Below the pieces are notes generated by a model. It was not told where the DNA came from and made no database searches. It was given only the letters and a program-made list of their open reading frames with translations. From Mytilisepta virgata (lineage: Eukaryota; Mollusca; Bivalvia; Mytilida; Mytilidae): a DNA stretch of 64,000 nt. The DNA lies in assembly GCA_028015205.1 (NCBI GenBank), contig CM051519.1:40405979-40469978 (forward strand), written 5' to 3'. Positions 1 through 9,632 of the stretch are shown here, piece by piece (position 1 is the stretch's first letter; every line of letters begins with the position of its first letter). Both the position numbers and the translations under genes were made by a program.

Positions 1-30
1 ATAGTGTATATGACTGTGTTTCTTTTAAAG

Positions 31-279
31 ACTACAGAAGTAGGAACACCTGCTTAGAAATGCCACTGAGGAAATTTCAGAAACAATGTCAACAGCTCAC
101 ATCTGATGTTACAAAACATATTAAGGATTTGGAGAACGTGAATGATCAGTTTAAAGATTTCAGATGCAGATGGCAAAAACACGCAGCACCATTTCTCCAG
201 TTGTCCGAAAGCAGTCTTCTGGAAAATATGGAAAATCTGAAAGTTAAAGCAGAACTTTTCATCTTAAAGGATTTTATCG
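31..279 (+). CDS. Exon 1 of the unknown helical protein, left copy
   Basis: Open from the acceptor at 29-30 to the donor at 280. It encodes about 82 residues, including the MPLRKFQKQCQQL and RWQKHAAPFLQLSESSLLE stretches. The reading frame is open upstream of the ATG at 60, so that Met is probably internal and the true start lies off the window. Its mirror copy at 5734-5981 is nearly identical in sequence but has a 1-bp deletion. Confidence 0.5.
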
Positions 280-640
280 GTAAGAAAAAACTAGTATATG
301 AAGATTTATAGAGATTTATCTTGACAAATGCTCCGTATCATGACACCAGAATTAATATTATAGAATGAATGCTCTAAAGATACTTCTAAAACTTGACAGT
401 TCAAACAGAACTTACCATTTTAAAGGATTTCATTGGTAAGAATTTATTTACAGCTGATCGAGACCCAATACAACTGTACGAGGACATAATACAGGCTTTA
501 TATAAAACACTCATTTTATGATACCTTTATTAACTACTGACTTAAAATTACAGTACTTTTATTAACCAATTACTTAAAATACATTATAAATTGTCTATTT
601 AAAACAATCTCATGTGTCATTAATACAGGTTTTATACAGA

Positions 641-720
641 AAAACCGGAACTGGTCATTAATACAGGTCTAATACAGAAAATCCTGTATTAGACCTGTAT
701 TAATGACCACTTCCGGTTTT
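641..720. repeat. Near-perfect 37-bp hairpin
   Basis: Arms 641-677 and 684-720 are reverse complements at 36 of 37 positions, with a 6-base loop. Each arm starts or ends with AAAACCGGAA / TTCCGGTTTT. It lies in the intron between the first two exons of the left exon pair. Part of the arm is echoed directly upstream (TCATTAATACAGG at about 618). Confidence 0.9.
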
Positions 721-825
721 GTATCAAGTTGACAGTTTTTACTGTATTTCAACACATTAGTTAATATTAACATCGTTTTAAATCCACATGTCTCGTTATT
801 TTGTACCTACATTAATAATTTTCAG

Positions 826-921
826 AGCGAGAATTGAGAGCAGTGAATGGTGTTTGTAATTACAACAAGATATTAATTGATGAAGCAGAAGATGATGTTG
901 ATAGGTTATTAATTTCTGAAG
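826..921 (+). CDS. Exon 2 of the unknown helical protein, left copy
   Basis: A 96-bp exon between TTCAG and GTGAGA. It encodes ERELRAVNGVCNYNK, then ILIDEAEDDVDRLLISE. Phase is compatible with the 31-279 exon. The mirror exon at 5434-5523 keeps both ends of the peptide but differs strongly in the middle. Confidence 0.5.
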
Positions 922-1194
922 GTGAGATTTTTAGTTCCTCGGACAGTCCGAGATTTCTACTGAGGCGAATGAAATTTTTCAGAAATGGTTGGGGTCTTGG
1001 AATGTCAGAGCGCAATTCATATAAACCAGGGAAATTGTTCTAACGAGATTTGCCCATTAATGCCTATCAAATTTCAAATTAATTTTCTTCTAGAAAACCT
1101 TTTATGGTTTGCTTCTGTGTCTTTTCGAATAATTTCAAAAATATTGTTAAAATTAAGTGTTGAGATTTTCATTTCTTTTTAGGCAAAATAAAAA

Positions 1195-1345
1195 CGTAGA
1201 CGACACAGATTGTGTTTATGTTTGTGATTTGTTCTCTTTCATGTTATTTTTTGTCCCGGGTTGTATCTTTTGGGTAGCGTTGATTGATTGGTATGTCATT
1301 ATTGACACTTCCAGTTATCAATACCAAGCAAATGTTAATTATTAG
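1195..1345 (+). repeat. Dispersed repeat, copy 1 of 5 (GATTGATTGGTATGTCATT family)
   Basis: Diverged copy of a dispersed family seen also near 5130-5235, 21840-22010, 32950-33275 and 47055-47362. Shared landmarks are GTGTTTATGTTTGT, TTTTGTCC and a GATTGATTGGTATGTCATT core followed by TTCCRGTTATC. The best copies are about 310-330 bp, so this one is truncated at its 5' side. No coding role is seen. Confidence 0.6.
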
Positions 1346-1563
1346 CTTTGTAATATTTAGGGTATTTCATTCGACTGAGTACTTTTTTGGAGAGATAAAC
1401 TATGTTATCAGTGAATTAGAAAATAAACCTTAAATATTCTGGGAAGTCATTCAATATTTAGTCAGAAAAGTTTTATAAATACAGTAGACGGTTTGTTTTC
1501 CTGTCTACTACACTTATATGAATTGACCATTATCTTACGTCTGCTAAGTGACACAGGACGTCT

Positions 1564-1824
1564 AAGGCAGCGCCAAATTGATTTTTAGTTTTTGGATTTC
1601 GATGCTCCGATTTTCGGACTATATAGAGAAAAGAAAAAACTTTTTTGCCGCTGCATTTTTATTCGATTTGTTTGCAATATTTTAGTTCAAAAATTTGTGC
1701 CGCCCGTAAATTTTATGAAAAAATCTAGTCCTCAAGAAAAAAAATAAATTTGAAATTTCGCTCGCTCGCACTTATGTTTGCCATAAAATAATCCAAAGAA
1801 CTAAAAATCAATTTGGTGTGGCCT
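1564..1824. mobile_element. MITE, GGCCATACCAAATTGAT family, copy 1
   Basis: Long terminal inverted repeats: the left end reads AAATTGATTTTTAGTTTTTGG and the right end reads CTAAAAATCAATTTGGTGTG. The same termini bound 16174-16536 and 18815-19012. TA dinucleotides flank the ends, which would fit Tc1/mariner-type insertion (inferred). It contains no coding capacity. Confidence 0.7.
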
Positions 1825-2160
1825 AGAAATCTTTTTTTTTTTTGTTCAAAACTATTTCCAAAATTTCAGGGAAAATATATGACAGACAACAGGATAGATT
1901 AAAAAAACAAATTGCATACATATGATGGAACAACATCCCACAAAGCCACAAAAATTACCAAACACAAACATCAAAACTTTTATGAAATTTGTATCAGGAC
2001 AGTTTGAGAGCCAAAAGAAAAGTCCAGCTTTTAGTTATGGGTCGTCTTTACCGTAATTTAATTATTAAGTAAATTTATGTTTTATTTTCAGGCCTTTGAA
2101 GATCCACAGTATGCTGATTATTTAGTGACAATGTCTAAAAACAGATCCAATTTTACTTGA

Positions 2161-3670
2161 TAAATTCATGTAATAAATGTTTTTTATGGTATTGCATTAA
2201 TTTACTCCAATAAATTTTCTTCAAAGTTCAACATTTTAAAAAACTATGGTACTTGGCCAGTTGATCCGGAAACATATAACGAGACCTAATCTTTCTGATT
2301 TTTGATTCTTTTTTCCCCCTTCCTATACCACAAACTTTCATATAAGGATATCTCCAATGGTTGAACACTTTTTACATATTTTCTTCTTATCTTGTTGTCA
2401 CGTACAGTATGTAGTTTATATTAATGCACGTTTTTACCCTTTATATTCAAAATTAACTTCTTCAATCCGATGCAGTTAAAATATAACCAGTTTTTCCTAA
2501 TTAAATCGACTTTGCTGTAAGTATCTACAAAATCATAGAAAATATAAATGTTGACGTAATTACAACCCAGAAATCCACAAAGTAAAGCAGTGGTCGTACA
2601 GCTTCCAACACAGGGACATGTACCCACACGACAGAAGTTCTTAATAGCTGCGGTTAAAAATATTGTGAAGAATTCAATCATAGCCACAAAATATCTGAAA
2701 TATGGTTTCTTCTGTTTATCGTTGTGTTGTTCTTTCTCTATTATATGGTGGACTTCTTATAAGAGGCAGGAATAGCTTAAGTCATTCAGAGGCACTCGAC
2801 TTCACCCTTGGATTGCCCCAGTAAAGTTACCAAATTATTAACAATATTCCCCAATTGGCTTAAATTTGCATAATTTCCTAATTATTTTATCAACCTTTTT
2901 CATCAATTATTTTTCAGAAAACAATAAATATATGTATGAAGTTGAGAATGTTTTACAAAAGACCCGGTGAGGTGTTTTCGTTAAAAAGTTAGACAGTTTT
3001 TTTGTGACAGTCTTGGAAAATGAAAAATTTACGGTTTTTGGCTCAAACATACCAAAATCAGTGTCAAATATCTTAAAAACTACGTCATGAAGGTATGTTC
3101 ATCTTTCTGTATTTGAAAAGTTTACATAGAAATTTAAATTTGGTAAAGTTTTCAGCAAAAACTCCTTAGAACTTAGAAGAACCTTATTGTATCGTATTCC
3201 CTTAAACACGATTCATATCTTTAGTTCGGTTGTGTTTCAGGGTTAGAGAATTCACATGAGAGTGTAGATAGGGTTTATAGAATTTAAAAAAAATGACCTA
3301 ATAAATTAACTAATAGACAATAATGTCATAAAAATAAAGATAGAGAATAAGGATGTTCTCAATACATGTATATAGTTATTCATAAATTTATAAGAAATTT
3401 TCGGAAAAGGTACAAATTAAAAAAAATAATAACAACTGTACAGAATAAAGAAAACTACTCCAAAAAACCTTTACAGTAACCTGAAAAAAAATGACAAAAG
3501 TTAACAAAATATAAAATCTGAGCCCCCCCCCCCCCCGAAATTTAAATCCAGACCCTCCTACATGTAAGGTACTACCGTTCGATTACAATATCGAGGGGTT
3601 ACATGAACGACAACTTCTAGCTTCTGGTACCGTACATTAAAATAAGCGGCATGTCGAATGTCTCATTGGA
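2161..3670. other. Gene-free AT-rich stretch
   Basis: I see no convincing exon or classified repeat here. It holds a C14 homopolymer near 3523-3536. Short open frames on both strands at 2421-2775 overlap each other, and neither can be preferred. Confidence 0.5.
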
Positions 3671-3678
3671 ACAACTGA

Positions 3679-3900
3679 TTACCCTTCGGGGCTACCTGGG
3701 TTTTCCTCCAGGTGATTTGGTGAGGTATTGTGTTTCTGTTTTTTGTTCTCGTCCTTCTTACTCTCGGTTTTGTCTTTGTGTCTGGATTTATGATTACTAG
3801 ATTGCCTTTCGGATTTTCGTCGTTTTGTCATAAAAAAAATATACCCGAGAAAAGCGCAACAGAACATACCGACAAAGTACTCTTGACTTCGGAAAGGCAA
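3679..3900 (-). CDS. Possible exon: membrane segment plus basic tail
   Basis: A 73-codon minus-strand frame with a hydrophobic stretch (FVGMFCCAFLGYIFF) followed by a Lys/Arg/Ser-rich tail (TKRRKSERQSSNHKSRHKDK). It contains a plausible donor, AACCCAG|GTAGCC, at about 3692. The layout resembles a transmembrane helix with a cytoplasmic tail. No partner exon was found and no family is recognised. A chance open frame or repeat-derived sequence is an equal possibility. Confidence 0.25.
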   Translation of the reverse strand: MPFRSQEYFVGMFCCAFLGYIFFMTKRRKSERQSSNHKSRHKDKTESKKDENKKQKHNTSPNHLEENPGSPEG

Positions 3901-4191
3901 ATAAAAATGTTAATTAGTATTGAAAATTTTGGTTCAATAGACTGAAAAAAAAACAAAAAGTAACAAATGGTATATGAGCTAAAAGGAGAATTGTGAAAGA
4001 CTATAGACCAGAGATAAATCAATTTACAATATCAAAACTTTATGGCTGGCTACCCTATCCGGGGTTTTTTTGTCACTTTGTAACTGAAAGAAAGAAAATT
4101 TTATTCGCTGTTTGAAATCAACACATATTTAACTTCACAGTGAAACAGAACTTTAATCTTTTTTACGAAAATGAGATGTGGTACTCAACCA

Positions 4192-4571
4192 CTACAGGTA
4201 TATAAAAGAACAAATGAATAAAAGGCTGCCACATGTAAATGATAAAAACAAAAACAAAATACGTATAAAATCTAAAATAAAATAAAACCAAGAAAGGGGA
4301 TGCCTAAATTTTCGAGTTTCTAAAAGGACAGTAACTTGCATGTCTAGTGTGCTGTGGTCAACCCGTCGAACATATTCACCGACCTGGCAATCTTTTCCAT
4401 TTGTGACGTCTTGTTTATGTTCTACAAAGCCATCAGCCAATCTCCGATAAGTCTCGCCCACGTAAACCATTTTGCAGCGTTTGCATCCAACAGCGTAAAC
4501 GACATTTTCTGGTGTACAGGTGAAGTTGCGAATCAAAATATTCTTGGTCACTTCACAACTTATATTATTTT
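4192..4571 (-). mobile_element. Penelope-like element remnant: GIY-YIG endonuclease domain
   Basis: The minus-strand frame encodes VVYAVGCKRCKMVYVGET, then YRRLADGFVEH, then a QVGEYVRRVDHSTLDMQV stretch. This is the GIY-YIG arrangement (VVY for GIY and YVG for YIG, then the Arg and His of the nuclease) seen at the C-terminus of Penelope-like retroelements. The upstream part that should carry the RT is absent. After about 80 residues the frame runs into unrelated hydrophobic sequence, so this is a truncated fossil. An RT piece of the same element class lies at 6677-7240 on the opposite strand. The class assignment is from motif memory; other GIY-YIG mobile nucleases are possible. Confidence 0.7.
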
Positions 4572-5129
4572 TTATATATAAGAACGCCTTGCTCTATAAA
4601 TTTAAGACATGGTTTCGTTGGATGAACGTAACATAATAAGAATATTGAACCCAAACAATGAACATGAATGTGACATGGGGAAAATATTATTCTCTCGTGT
4701 CAGAAATCTTAGAAACTACTTGCCATGTTTAAAATTTGTAATAAGACAAAATAATGGGACAGACTTAGCGTAGAGTGAAATAAAATTCGATGTAAATTGT
4801 TTAGAAGCAATAAATTGTCATCCACTGTTATTTTTTCTTATCTTTGAGCAATTGAGTTGATTTGCACAAAATCCATGATTAGTTACTACTGAACACACAA
4901 TATTTAGCATACATGTTAGTGCAGTAATAATACCCAAAGTTTAAAAAACAAACAATTTTATTTTATGAACTAACAATAGAAAAGTAGAATTAGTGTGATT
5001 GTCTCTAGATTATCCTCATACTCTTTATATATCTTTATAGGCCTGAAAATAAAACAGAATATTTCTTAACAATATTGATATGTTAAAGAAGAGTCATAGA
5101 AATGGGCTGAGAATTTTTGACTTTGAATT

Positions 5130-5235
5130 CTGATTTCAATATTCAGTTTTATTATTGTACGTGTTTCGTGCTCTTGTGGTTTTATGGTAGGACATATTGT
5201 TCCCATTGTTGATCTTTCCTGTTATTTATCGTATT
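5130..5235 (+). repeat. Dispersed repeat, copy 2 of 5
   Basis: Degraded copy: TTCGTGCTCTTGTGGTTTTATG, then ATTGTTGATCTTTCCTGTTAT, matching the 3' half of the family best seen at 33115-33275. It is the weakest of the five copies. Confidence 0.35.
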
Positions 5236-5433
5236 CTTTGCCTGTAAGTACCGTTGTCAAGTATCAATTCAGATAGTAACAATTTGTTATATTGATGATT
5301 AAAATTAAATCAATTAAAATATGAAATGCACAAAACAGTAAGTAAACTTTTGTTTCAAAAAGCTTTCTTGATGAGGTCAAAGAATAAAAAAAAAATACAA
5401 GATCCCTTATACAAGGCATATAATTGAACTCAC

Positions 5434-5981
5434 TTTCAGAAAGCCTATCCACGTCATCTTCTGCTTCACCAATCAACCACTTCTTGTGGATACACATTCT
5501 GTTTACTGCTCTCAGTTCTCGCTCTGCAAATTATAAGTAATCCATTGCATGAAATAAGACAGCGAGGTAAGCTACTGTACGAATAATACAATACTACATT
5601 CATTTTTTTGTTTTGTTTAATATTTTAGAAGTATCTTTACAGCCTTCATTCTATAATATTAATTCTAGTGTCATGATACGGAGCATTTGTCAAGATAAAT
5701 CTCTATAAATCTTCATATACTAGTTTTTCTTACCGATAAAATCCTTTAAGATGAAAAGTTCTGCTTTAACTTTCAATTTTTCCATATTTTCCAGAAGACT
5801 GCTTTCAGACAATTGTAGAAACGGTGCTGCGTGTTTTTGCCATCTGCATCTGAAATCTTTAAATAGTACATTCACGTTCTCTAAATCTTTAATTGTTTTG
5901 TGACATCAGATGTGAGCTGTTGACAATTTCTAGAAAATGTCCTTAGTGGCATTTCTAAGCTATCATTCTTGCTTCTGTAAT
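5434..5981 (-). pseudogene. Inverted copy of the two-exon unit at 31-921, frameshifted
   Basis: Exon 1 equivalent is 5734-5981 (acceptor TTTAAAG, donor ATCG|GTAAGA). Exon 2 equivalent is 5434-5523 (acceptor TTTGCAG, donor GAAA|GTGAGT). Exon 1 is almost identical to the left copy, and similarity continues about 120 bp into the intron. One base is missing early in the exon, which breaks its frame. Exon 2 is in frame (29 codons) and keeps RELRAVN and EAEDDVDRL, but its centre differs (CIHKKWLIG against CNYNKILID). The two copies face each other tail to tail. No further minus-strand exons were found between them. Confidence 0.55.
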
Positions 5982-6676
5982 CTTTAAATAAAATAAACTA
6001 ATTCATATACATTTCCGATTCAGACTGAAATAGTAAAAATGACATTACTTAATAAATTATACTTAATATTTATTTACTTTCTTATGCACAGGCTGCATGA
6101 GGCTTTTATTTTATTTATTTTTTTTTTACTCTTTTTCGTCATTTTAGCATTTTGTTTTTGTTTTAAATATTTAGGCCTTGAGTACAATTGATGAGTCGTA
6201 AATATCGGCAAAAGAAGCGACAAAACAATGGGGGAAAGTCCACGAATTCGAAATCCCAGGAAGAAGAATTGAAAAAATCTAACAAACGCCACAAGGATAC
6301 ACGTATAACTTAAAGAATAAAATCGACGAAATGTGCACATCTTGTGCATCATATTTGGTATCAGAGAATGTATTAATTCTTGTCTTGGCTTTATTTACTC
6401 CTCGGTGTATGATACTTTTAGAATTTCTAAAGCAAAAGAGCAGATTGTCCATACGTTGAACAATGGAAAATTTAGTACAATTTTGCTCAAATAGGTAATA
6501 TGCACTTTCCCGTCGGGTTTTTTAAGGCCTCAAATTTTACTTTAAGATGAAGAACAGCAATAAAAGCGATGTATGTAAGAGTTCTGTGTCAAGAATATAG
6601 TGTTAGATAATTTTATAAGATAACTGTGTATGAAATACATATACGGTATCGAAGGTTATTTTAACTGGATTGTAGT

Positions 6677-7240
6677 ATGTTGATAACATTTAAAATTGGC
6701 ATTCCTATGGGCACTACTTATGCGCCACTCCTGGCGGATTTGTTCCTTTACTCATATGAGGCAGACTTCCTTGACGGGCTTCTTAAGGAAAAACAGAATA
6801 AGTTAGCCCGTACCTTTAATTTCAGTTTCCGCTACATAGATGATGTTTTATCACTCAACAATTCACGTTTTGGGAATTTCTTATACATCTCAGCTATTCC
6901 AATGATCTCAAATTTAAGGATACCACAGACACTGCCAAGTCTGCATCTTATCTTGACCGTCACCTCGAAATGGACACCAGAGGATGGCTGAATACAAAAC
7001 TTTACGACAAACGGGATGACTTTGACTTTTTTGAGCGGCGATATTCCAGAGGCGCCGGCGTATGGAGTATATATTTCACAACTCATACGTTATTCCAGAG
7101 CTTGTGACATAGACATTGACTTCCTGCACAGACCCCGGCTCCTGACAGAAAAGGTGCTCAGACAGGGGTATGTTGCTCCTAATTTAGAGTCATCCTTATT
7201 AAAGTTTTATTGACGTCATCATGGCTTGGTTGACAGATAT
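6677..7240 (+). mobile_element. Penelope-like element remnant: reverse transcriptase palm
   Basis: The frame from 6677 encodes IGIPMGTTYAPLLADLFLYS, then FSFRYIDDVLSLNNSRFG. These are RT motifs B (GIPMGT..APLLAD) and C (YIDD) of a lineage common in invertebrate Penelope-like elements. Homology continues in shifted frames: the LNTKLYDKRDDFDF stretch near 6985, then APAYGVYISQLIRYSRACD from 7016 and ESSLLKFY to 7213. At least two indels and a stop (TGA at 7212) break the product. It is a 5'- and 3'-truncated dead copy; the GIY-YIG domain expected downstream is not in this orientation. Confidence 0.75.
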
Positions 7241-7329
7241 GAAAAAATGAAAATGGACCTGTTCCATTGATGTTATCCCTTCCTCATACCGGATTTGACA
7301 TGGACAGCGTGGCGGGTATCCTGCAGAAA

Positions 7330-7515
7330 GCAGAGACTGCTTACTCTTCCAGAGCACCTAAGTCGTCTACCCCCGGTTTTTTTGTGGGGTCGATGTTGTT
7401 CATATGTTTTTAGTTTTTAATTGTAGTGCATATTGTTTGGTCTTGTCTTCGTTGTTCTCAGGAGTTTGTCAGTTTTTCGATTTTCCCCTCCTTCGAATAT
7501 CCCTTTGATATTTCA
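7330..7515 (+). repeat. High-copy bivalve repeat (CCAGAGCACC...CCCCGGTTTTTTTGTGGGG)
   Basis: TCTTCCAGAGCACC, CCCCGGTTTTTTTGTGGGG and a TTTGTCAGTTTTTCGATTTT tail mark a repeat directly downstream of the Penelope RT remnant. Related sequence in reverse orientation appears at 9520-9632 and 44190-44440. The position suggests it could be the element's 3' untranslated part, but this is inference. Confidence 0.45.
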
Positions 7516-7742
7516 TGACTTTACTTACAATGCCTACAAGCACAACTTTGAAATATGATAAAGCATACCTTCTAAGCTGGTATTTAACTTCCCCACAATT
7601 TCACCATCTTCTCTGCATAAACTTTTAATGTTCGAAATTCCTGTAATGCGTAAAACATTAAAAGTCTGTTATAGGTAACTATCTTCCGGTTCAAAGTTCA
7701 ACAAAATGGGGAAGGGGAGGTTCTTGCAGAGTAGAATTATGT

Positions 7743-7753
7743 TTATTAATTCT

Positions 7754-7792
<39 letters not shown>

Positions 7793-7796
7793 TTTT
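7743..7796. repeat. (TTTA)n microsatellite
   Basis: About 12 near-perfect TTTA units. The same motif recurs at 38536-38577 as the tail of a LINE fragment, so this array may mark a decayed retroelement end. Confidence 0.9.
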
Positions 7797-8250
7797 TCTT
7801 TTGATTTCTCAGTTAATTTCTCTAGTAAATTTGTTTTTTTTAATGAGCTCGAAGCGCGCCACTGATAAAGATCTGCCCATTTCTTTATAATAATCTCGGT
7901 ACCCAATTCGATGTGTTTTGCTTCATTTTTGTTATTTTCCATTCATTGCTTTCTAATGTGTAGTACTCTTTTGTAAGTCCACTGTTTGGCTAATTCGATT
8001 CCGTTTGATAATTTCTGGCACTGACATTGCGCTTTTTAAGACTTTCGACTGTGAGCACTACTGTGGAATTTAACCATCGCAATATGCACATCTAGCGCAT
8101 CAATAATTTGTATTATAGAATCATTATTGTACCCTAGTAGCAATGACGAGACAATTGATGCATAAAAATTTTTTTTGTTTGACAAAACGACACAAAACAG
8201 TGAATAAAAGTAACAACAAAACTAAAAACCTTATTTTAAGTTTCACTTAC

Positions 8251-8350
8251 GTTTACTAAGCTGGCTGTTCATTCTGTTCCTTCTTTGAACCAAATAAGCC
8301 AGTAGAAAGCAAAGCATCAGCAAAGCTAAATCTATGTAAGAAAGTCCAGT
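8251..8350 (-). CDS. Membrane-protein exon C (transmembrane helix)
   Basis: 100 bp, TTTCAG|ACTGG acceptor and AAAC|GTAAGT donor. Encodes the single predicted membrane helix and a positively charged cytoplasmic flank. Its downstream partner was not found before 7260. Confidence 0.55.
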
Positions 8351-9514
8351 CTGAAACAATACGTACCTTACAATGAAGCTTATTAGAGCGTTTGAAATTA
8401 ATTCTTAAAAACCAACTTTACGAACGGAAAGTAACACGTTATTTCTGTAAGAGCTAACTAATGTACATGTACCAGTCATTAACATAGAAGTTAAAAAATG
8501 TATAAGAAATATTAAAATGTTAATTGATACTGGCAGATTATATTTTTATAAGATGTTTTCTCGTGCTAAAAAGATTTCCCCAGAACAAGACTAGCTACCA
8601 TCATTAACAAAAATTAACTTGAAAGATTTAAATTTTGGGTATAACGATATGAACATACCTCTAAACCGACAAATCTATTCCAACAAAAAGTTAAAACTTC
8701 ACTTCTCGTGGATTTCCTGAAAAAAGAAAAGTAATTTGATCAATAAAAAGCATGACTCCTGTTGTTTCTGAAAGATTTTGACAACGACAATTGGCATTGT
8801 CTTTTAAGTATCTGTGAATGTTTTTATGTCTGTGACATAAAAATGTCCGAAAGTTTGTATCGGAATGCAACCGAAAATGACAGAAAATTTGCCTACTATA
8901 TATATGTGTATCTGGGCATTATTTAAATGTTTTCTTGATATTAAAGATTGATTTTTGGGGTTCCCGATGCTATGGCAAAACATGGACTCTGTCATTACTA
9001 TATAAGGAAAAGCGTGTGATTGCAAAATCTCATACAGTTTATATTGGAATTAAATTCGGACACAAAATTAGAAAACGCACTCGAAAAGTTCTCACAAAGG
9101 GTCTTTACTTTTGTTTATTATCTCAAAGTCAGTGTGGAGTCGTTACACGAATGGCAAATTTATATCTTAGTGAGAATTGGCAGTTCTGAATGCAAATAGC
9201 AAGCAGCTTGATGGAAGCTTTATTTCAGTATTCTTGTACATATTTTGCGCTAAATTAATTTTAGCATAATTTTGATTTTGTAAATAGATGTAGATAAAAA
9301 AATTAAAGCTTCTTACCTTAACATGATCTGCACGCCGTTATAACCAGGATCTGTGAGATTAACCTCCACCAAAACTAACAAAAGGAACGTTAAATTCGCA
9401 TCTTCACGACTTCTCTCTCCGTTCTGTCGGTTGTCAAGTATCGCGACGTCAACGTCACAAATATAAGTACTGAACGCCATCTGCGTTCCAAGGTCGGTAA
9501 TTATCACAAAATCA
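8251..9514 (-). CDS. Three internal exons of a single-pass membrane protein, family unknown
   Basis: On the minus strand, exons 9317-9514, 8659-8716 and 8251-8350 join in perfect phase (2/1, 0/0) with AG acceptors and GTAAGA, GTATGT and GTAAGT donors. The peptide (about 118 residues) begins DFVIITDLGTQMAFSTY. It has a hydrophobic run LTFLLLVLVEVNL, a Cys/Trp motif TFCWNRFVGLE, then a clear membrane helix YIDLALLMLCFLLAYLV followed at once by the basic QRRNRMNSQ. This pattern implies an N-terminal extracellular or lumenal part and a cytoplasmic C-terminus. Both ends are missing: the first exon opens at an acceptor and the last ends in phase 1. The next 5' sequence is occupied by a repeat and a LINE, so the gene may have been interrupted. 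I do not recognise the family. Confidence 0.55.
8659..8716 (-). CDS. Membrane-protein exon B
   Basis: 58 bp, CCTGAAAA-type acceptor on the minus strand and GAG|GTATGT donor. Encodes KSTRSEVLTFCWNRFVGLE and is in phase with both neighbours. Confidence 0.55.
9317..9514 (-). CDS. Membrane-protein exon A
   Basis: 198 bp between TTTTCAG (at 9515) and AAG|GTAAGAAG. Encodes 65 complete codons with a NGERSREDANLT segment and one hydrophobic run. Ends two bases into an Arg codon that the 8659-8716 exon completes. Confidence 0.55.
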
Positions 9515-9519
9515 CTGAA

Positions 9520-9632
9520 AACTGAAAACAACGGACAACACGAGCTCCTGTTAAACGCGGTGGTAAACTCGGGTGCTTTGGAGGGTAGGCAGTTTCTATT
9601 CCGTTTGTGGCACCCGTCGTGTGGTCAAAGTT
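9520..9632 (-). repeat. High-copy bivalve repeat fragment abutting the LINE
   Basis: Shares AACACGAGCTCCT, an ACTCGGGTG stretch and GGCACCCGTCGTG with 44284-44400, so both belong to one dispersed family. It sits between the membrane-protein exon at 9514 and ORF1 of the LINE. Its GTG/GCACCC bases overlap the first ORF1 codons, so the LINE may begin within or just after it. Confidence 0.5.

Larger units (their letters stand above)
31..2160 (+). pseudogene. Exon cluster of an unrecognised helical protein (left arm of an inverted duplication)
   Basis: Candidate exon 1 (31-279) follows an AG acceptor and ends at ATCG|GTAAGA. Candidate exon 2 (826-921) follows TTTTCAG and ends at GAAG|GTGAGA. The phases agree: exon 1 ends with one base of a codon and exon 2 supplies two. 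Together they encode about 114 residues rich in Lys, Glu and Leu, probably alpha-helical, with the signature RELRAVN then EAEDDVDRL. A third candidate (from 1870, KIYDRQQDRLKKQ) is in phase but reaches a stop at about 1924. Beyond it a different frame is open to about 2040 (FMKFVSGQFESQKKSPAF). A last exon (2092-2160, AFEDPQYADYL) ends in TGA. The frame break in exon 3 suggests decay, though other splicing is possible. I recognise no family. The first two exons recur on the minus strand at 5434-5981. Confidence 0.5.

Noticed and set aside
6074..6352. Hydrophobic minus-strand frame and basic plus-strand peptide from 6191
   Set aside because: Composition is explained by T-rich and A-rich runs; no acceptor or donor fits and there is no partner exon.
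8804..9189. Overlapping frames on both strands between two membrane-protein exons
   Set aside because: No splice signals fit the neighbouring exons and the peptides lack domain-like features; an intron is the simpler reading.
9589..9606. Start of ORF1 upstream of the GTG at 9607
   Set aside because: There is a stop (TAG 9586-9588) and no ATG; the sequence here belongs to a dispersed repeat, so the real ORF1 start cannot be set from this copy.
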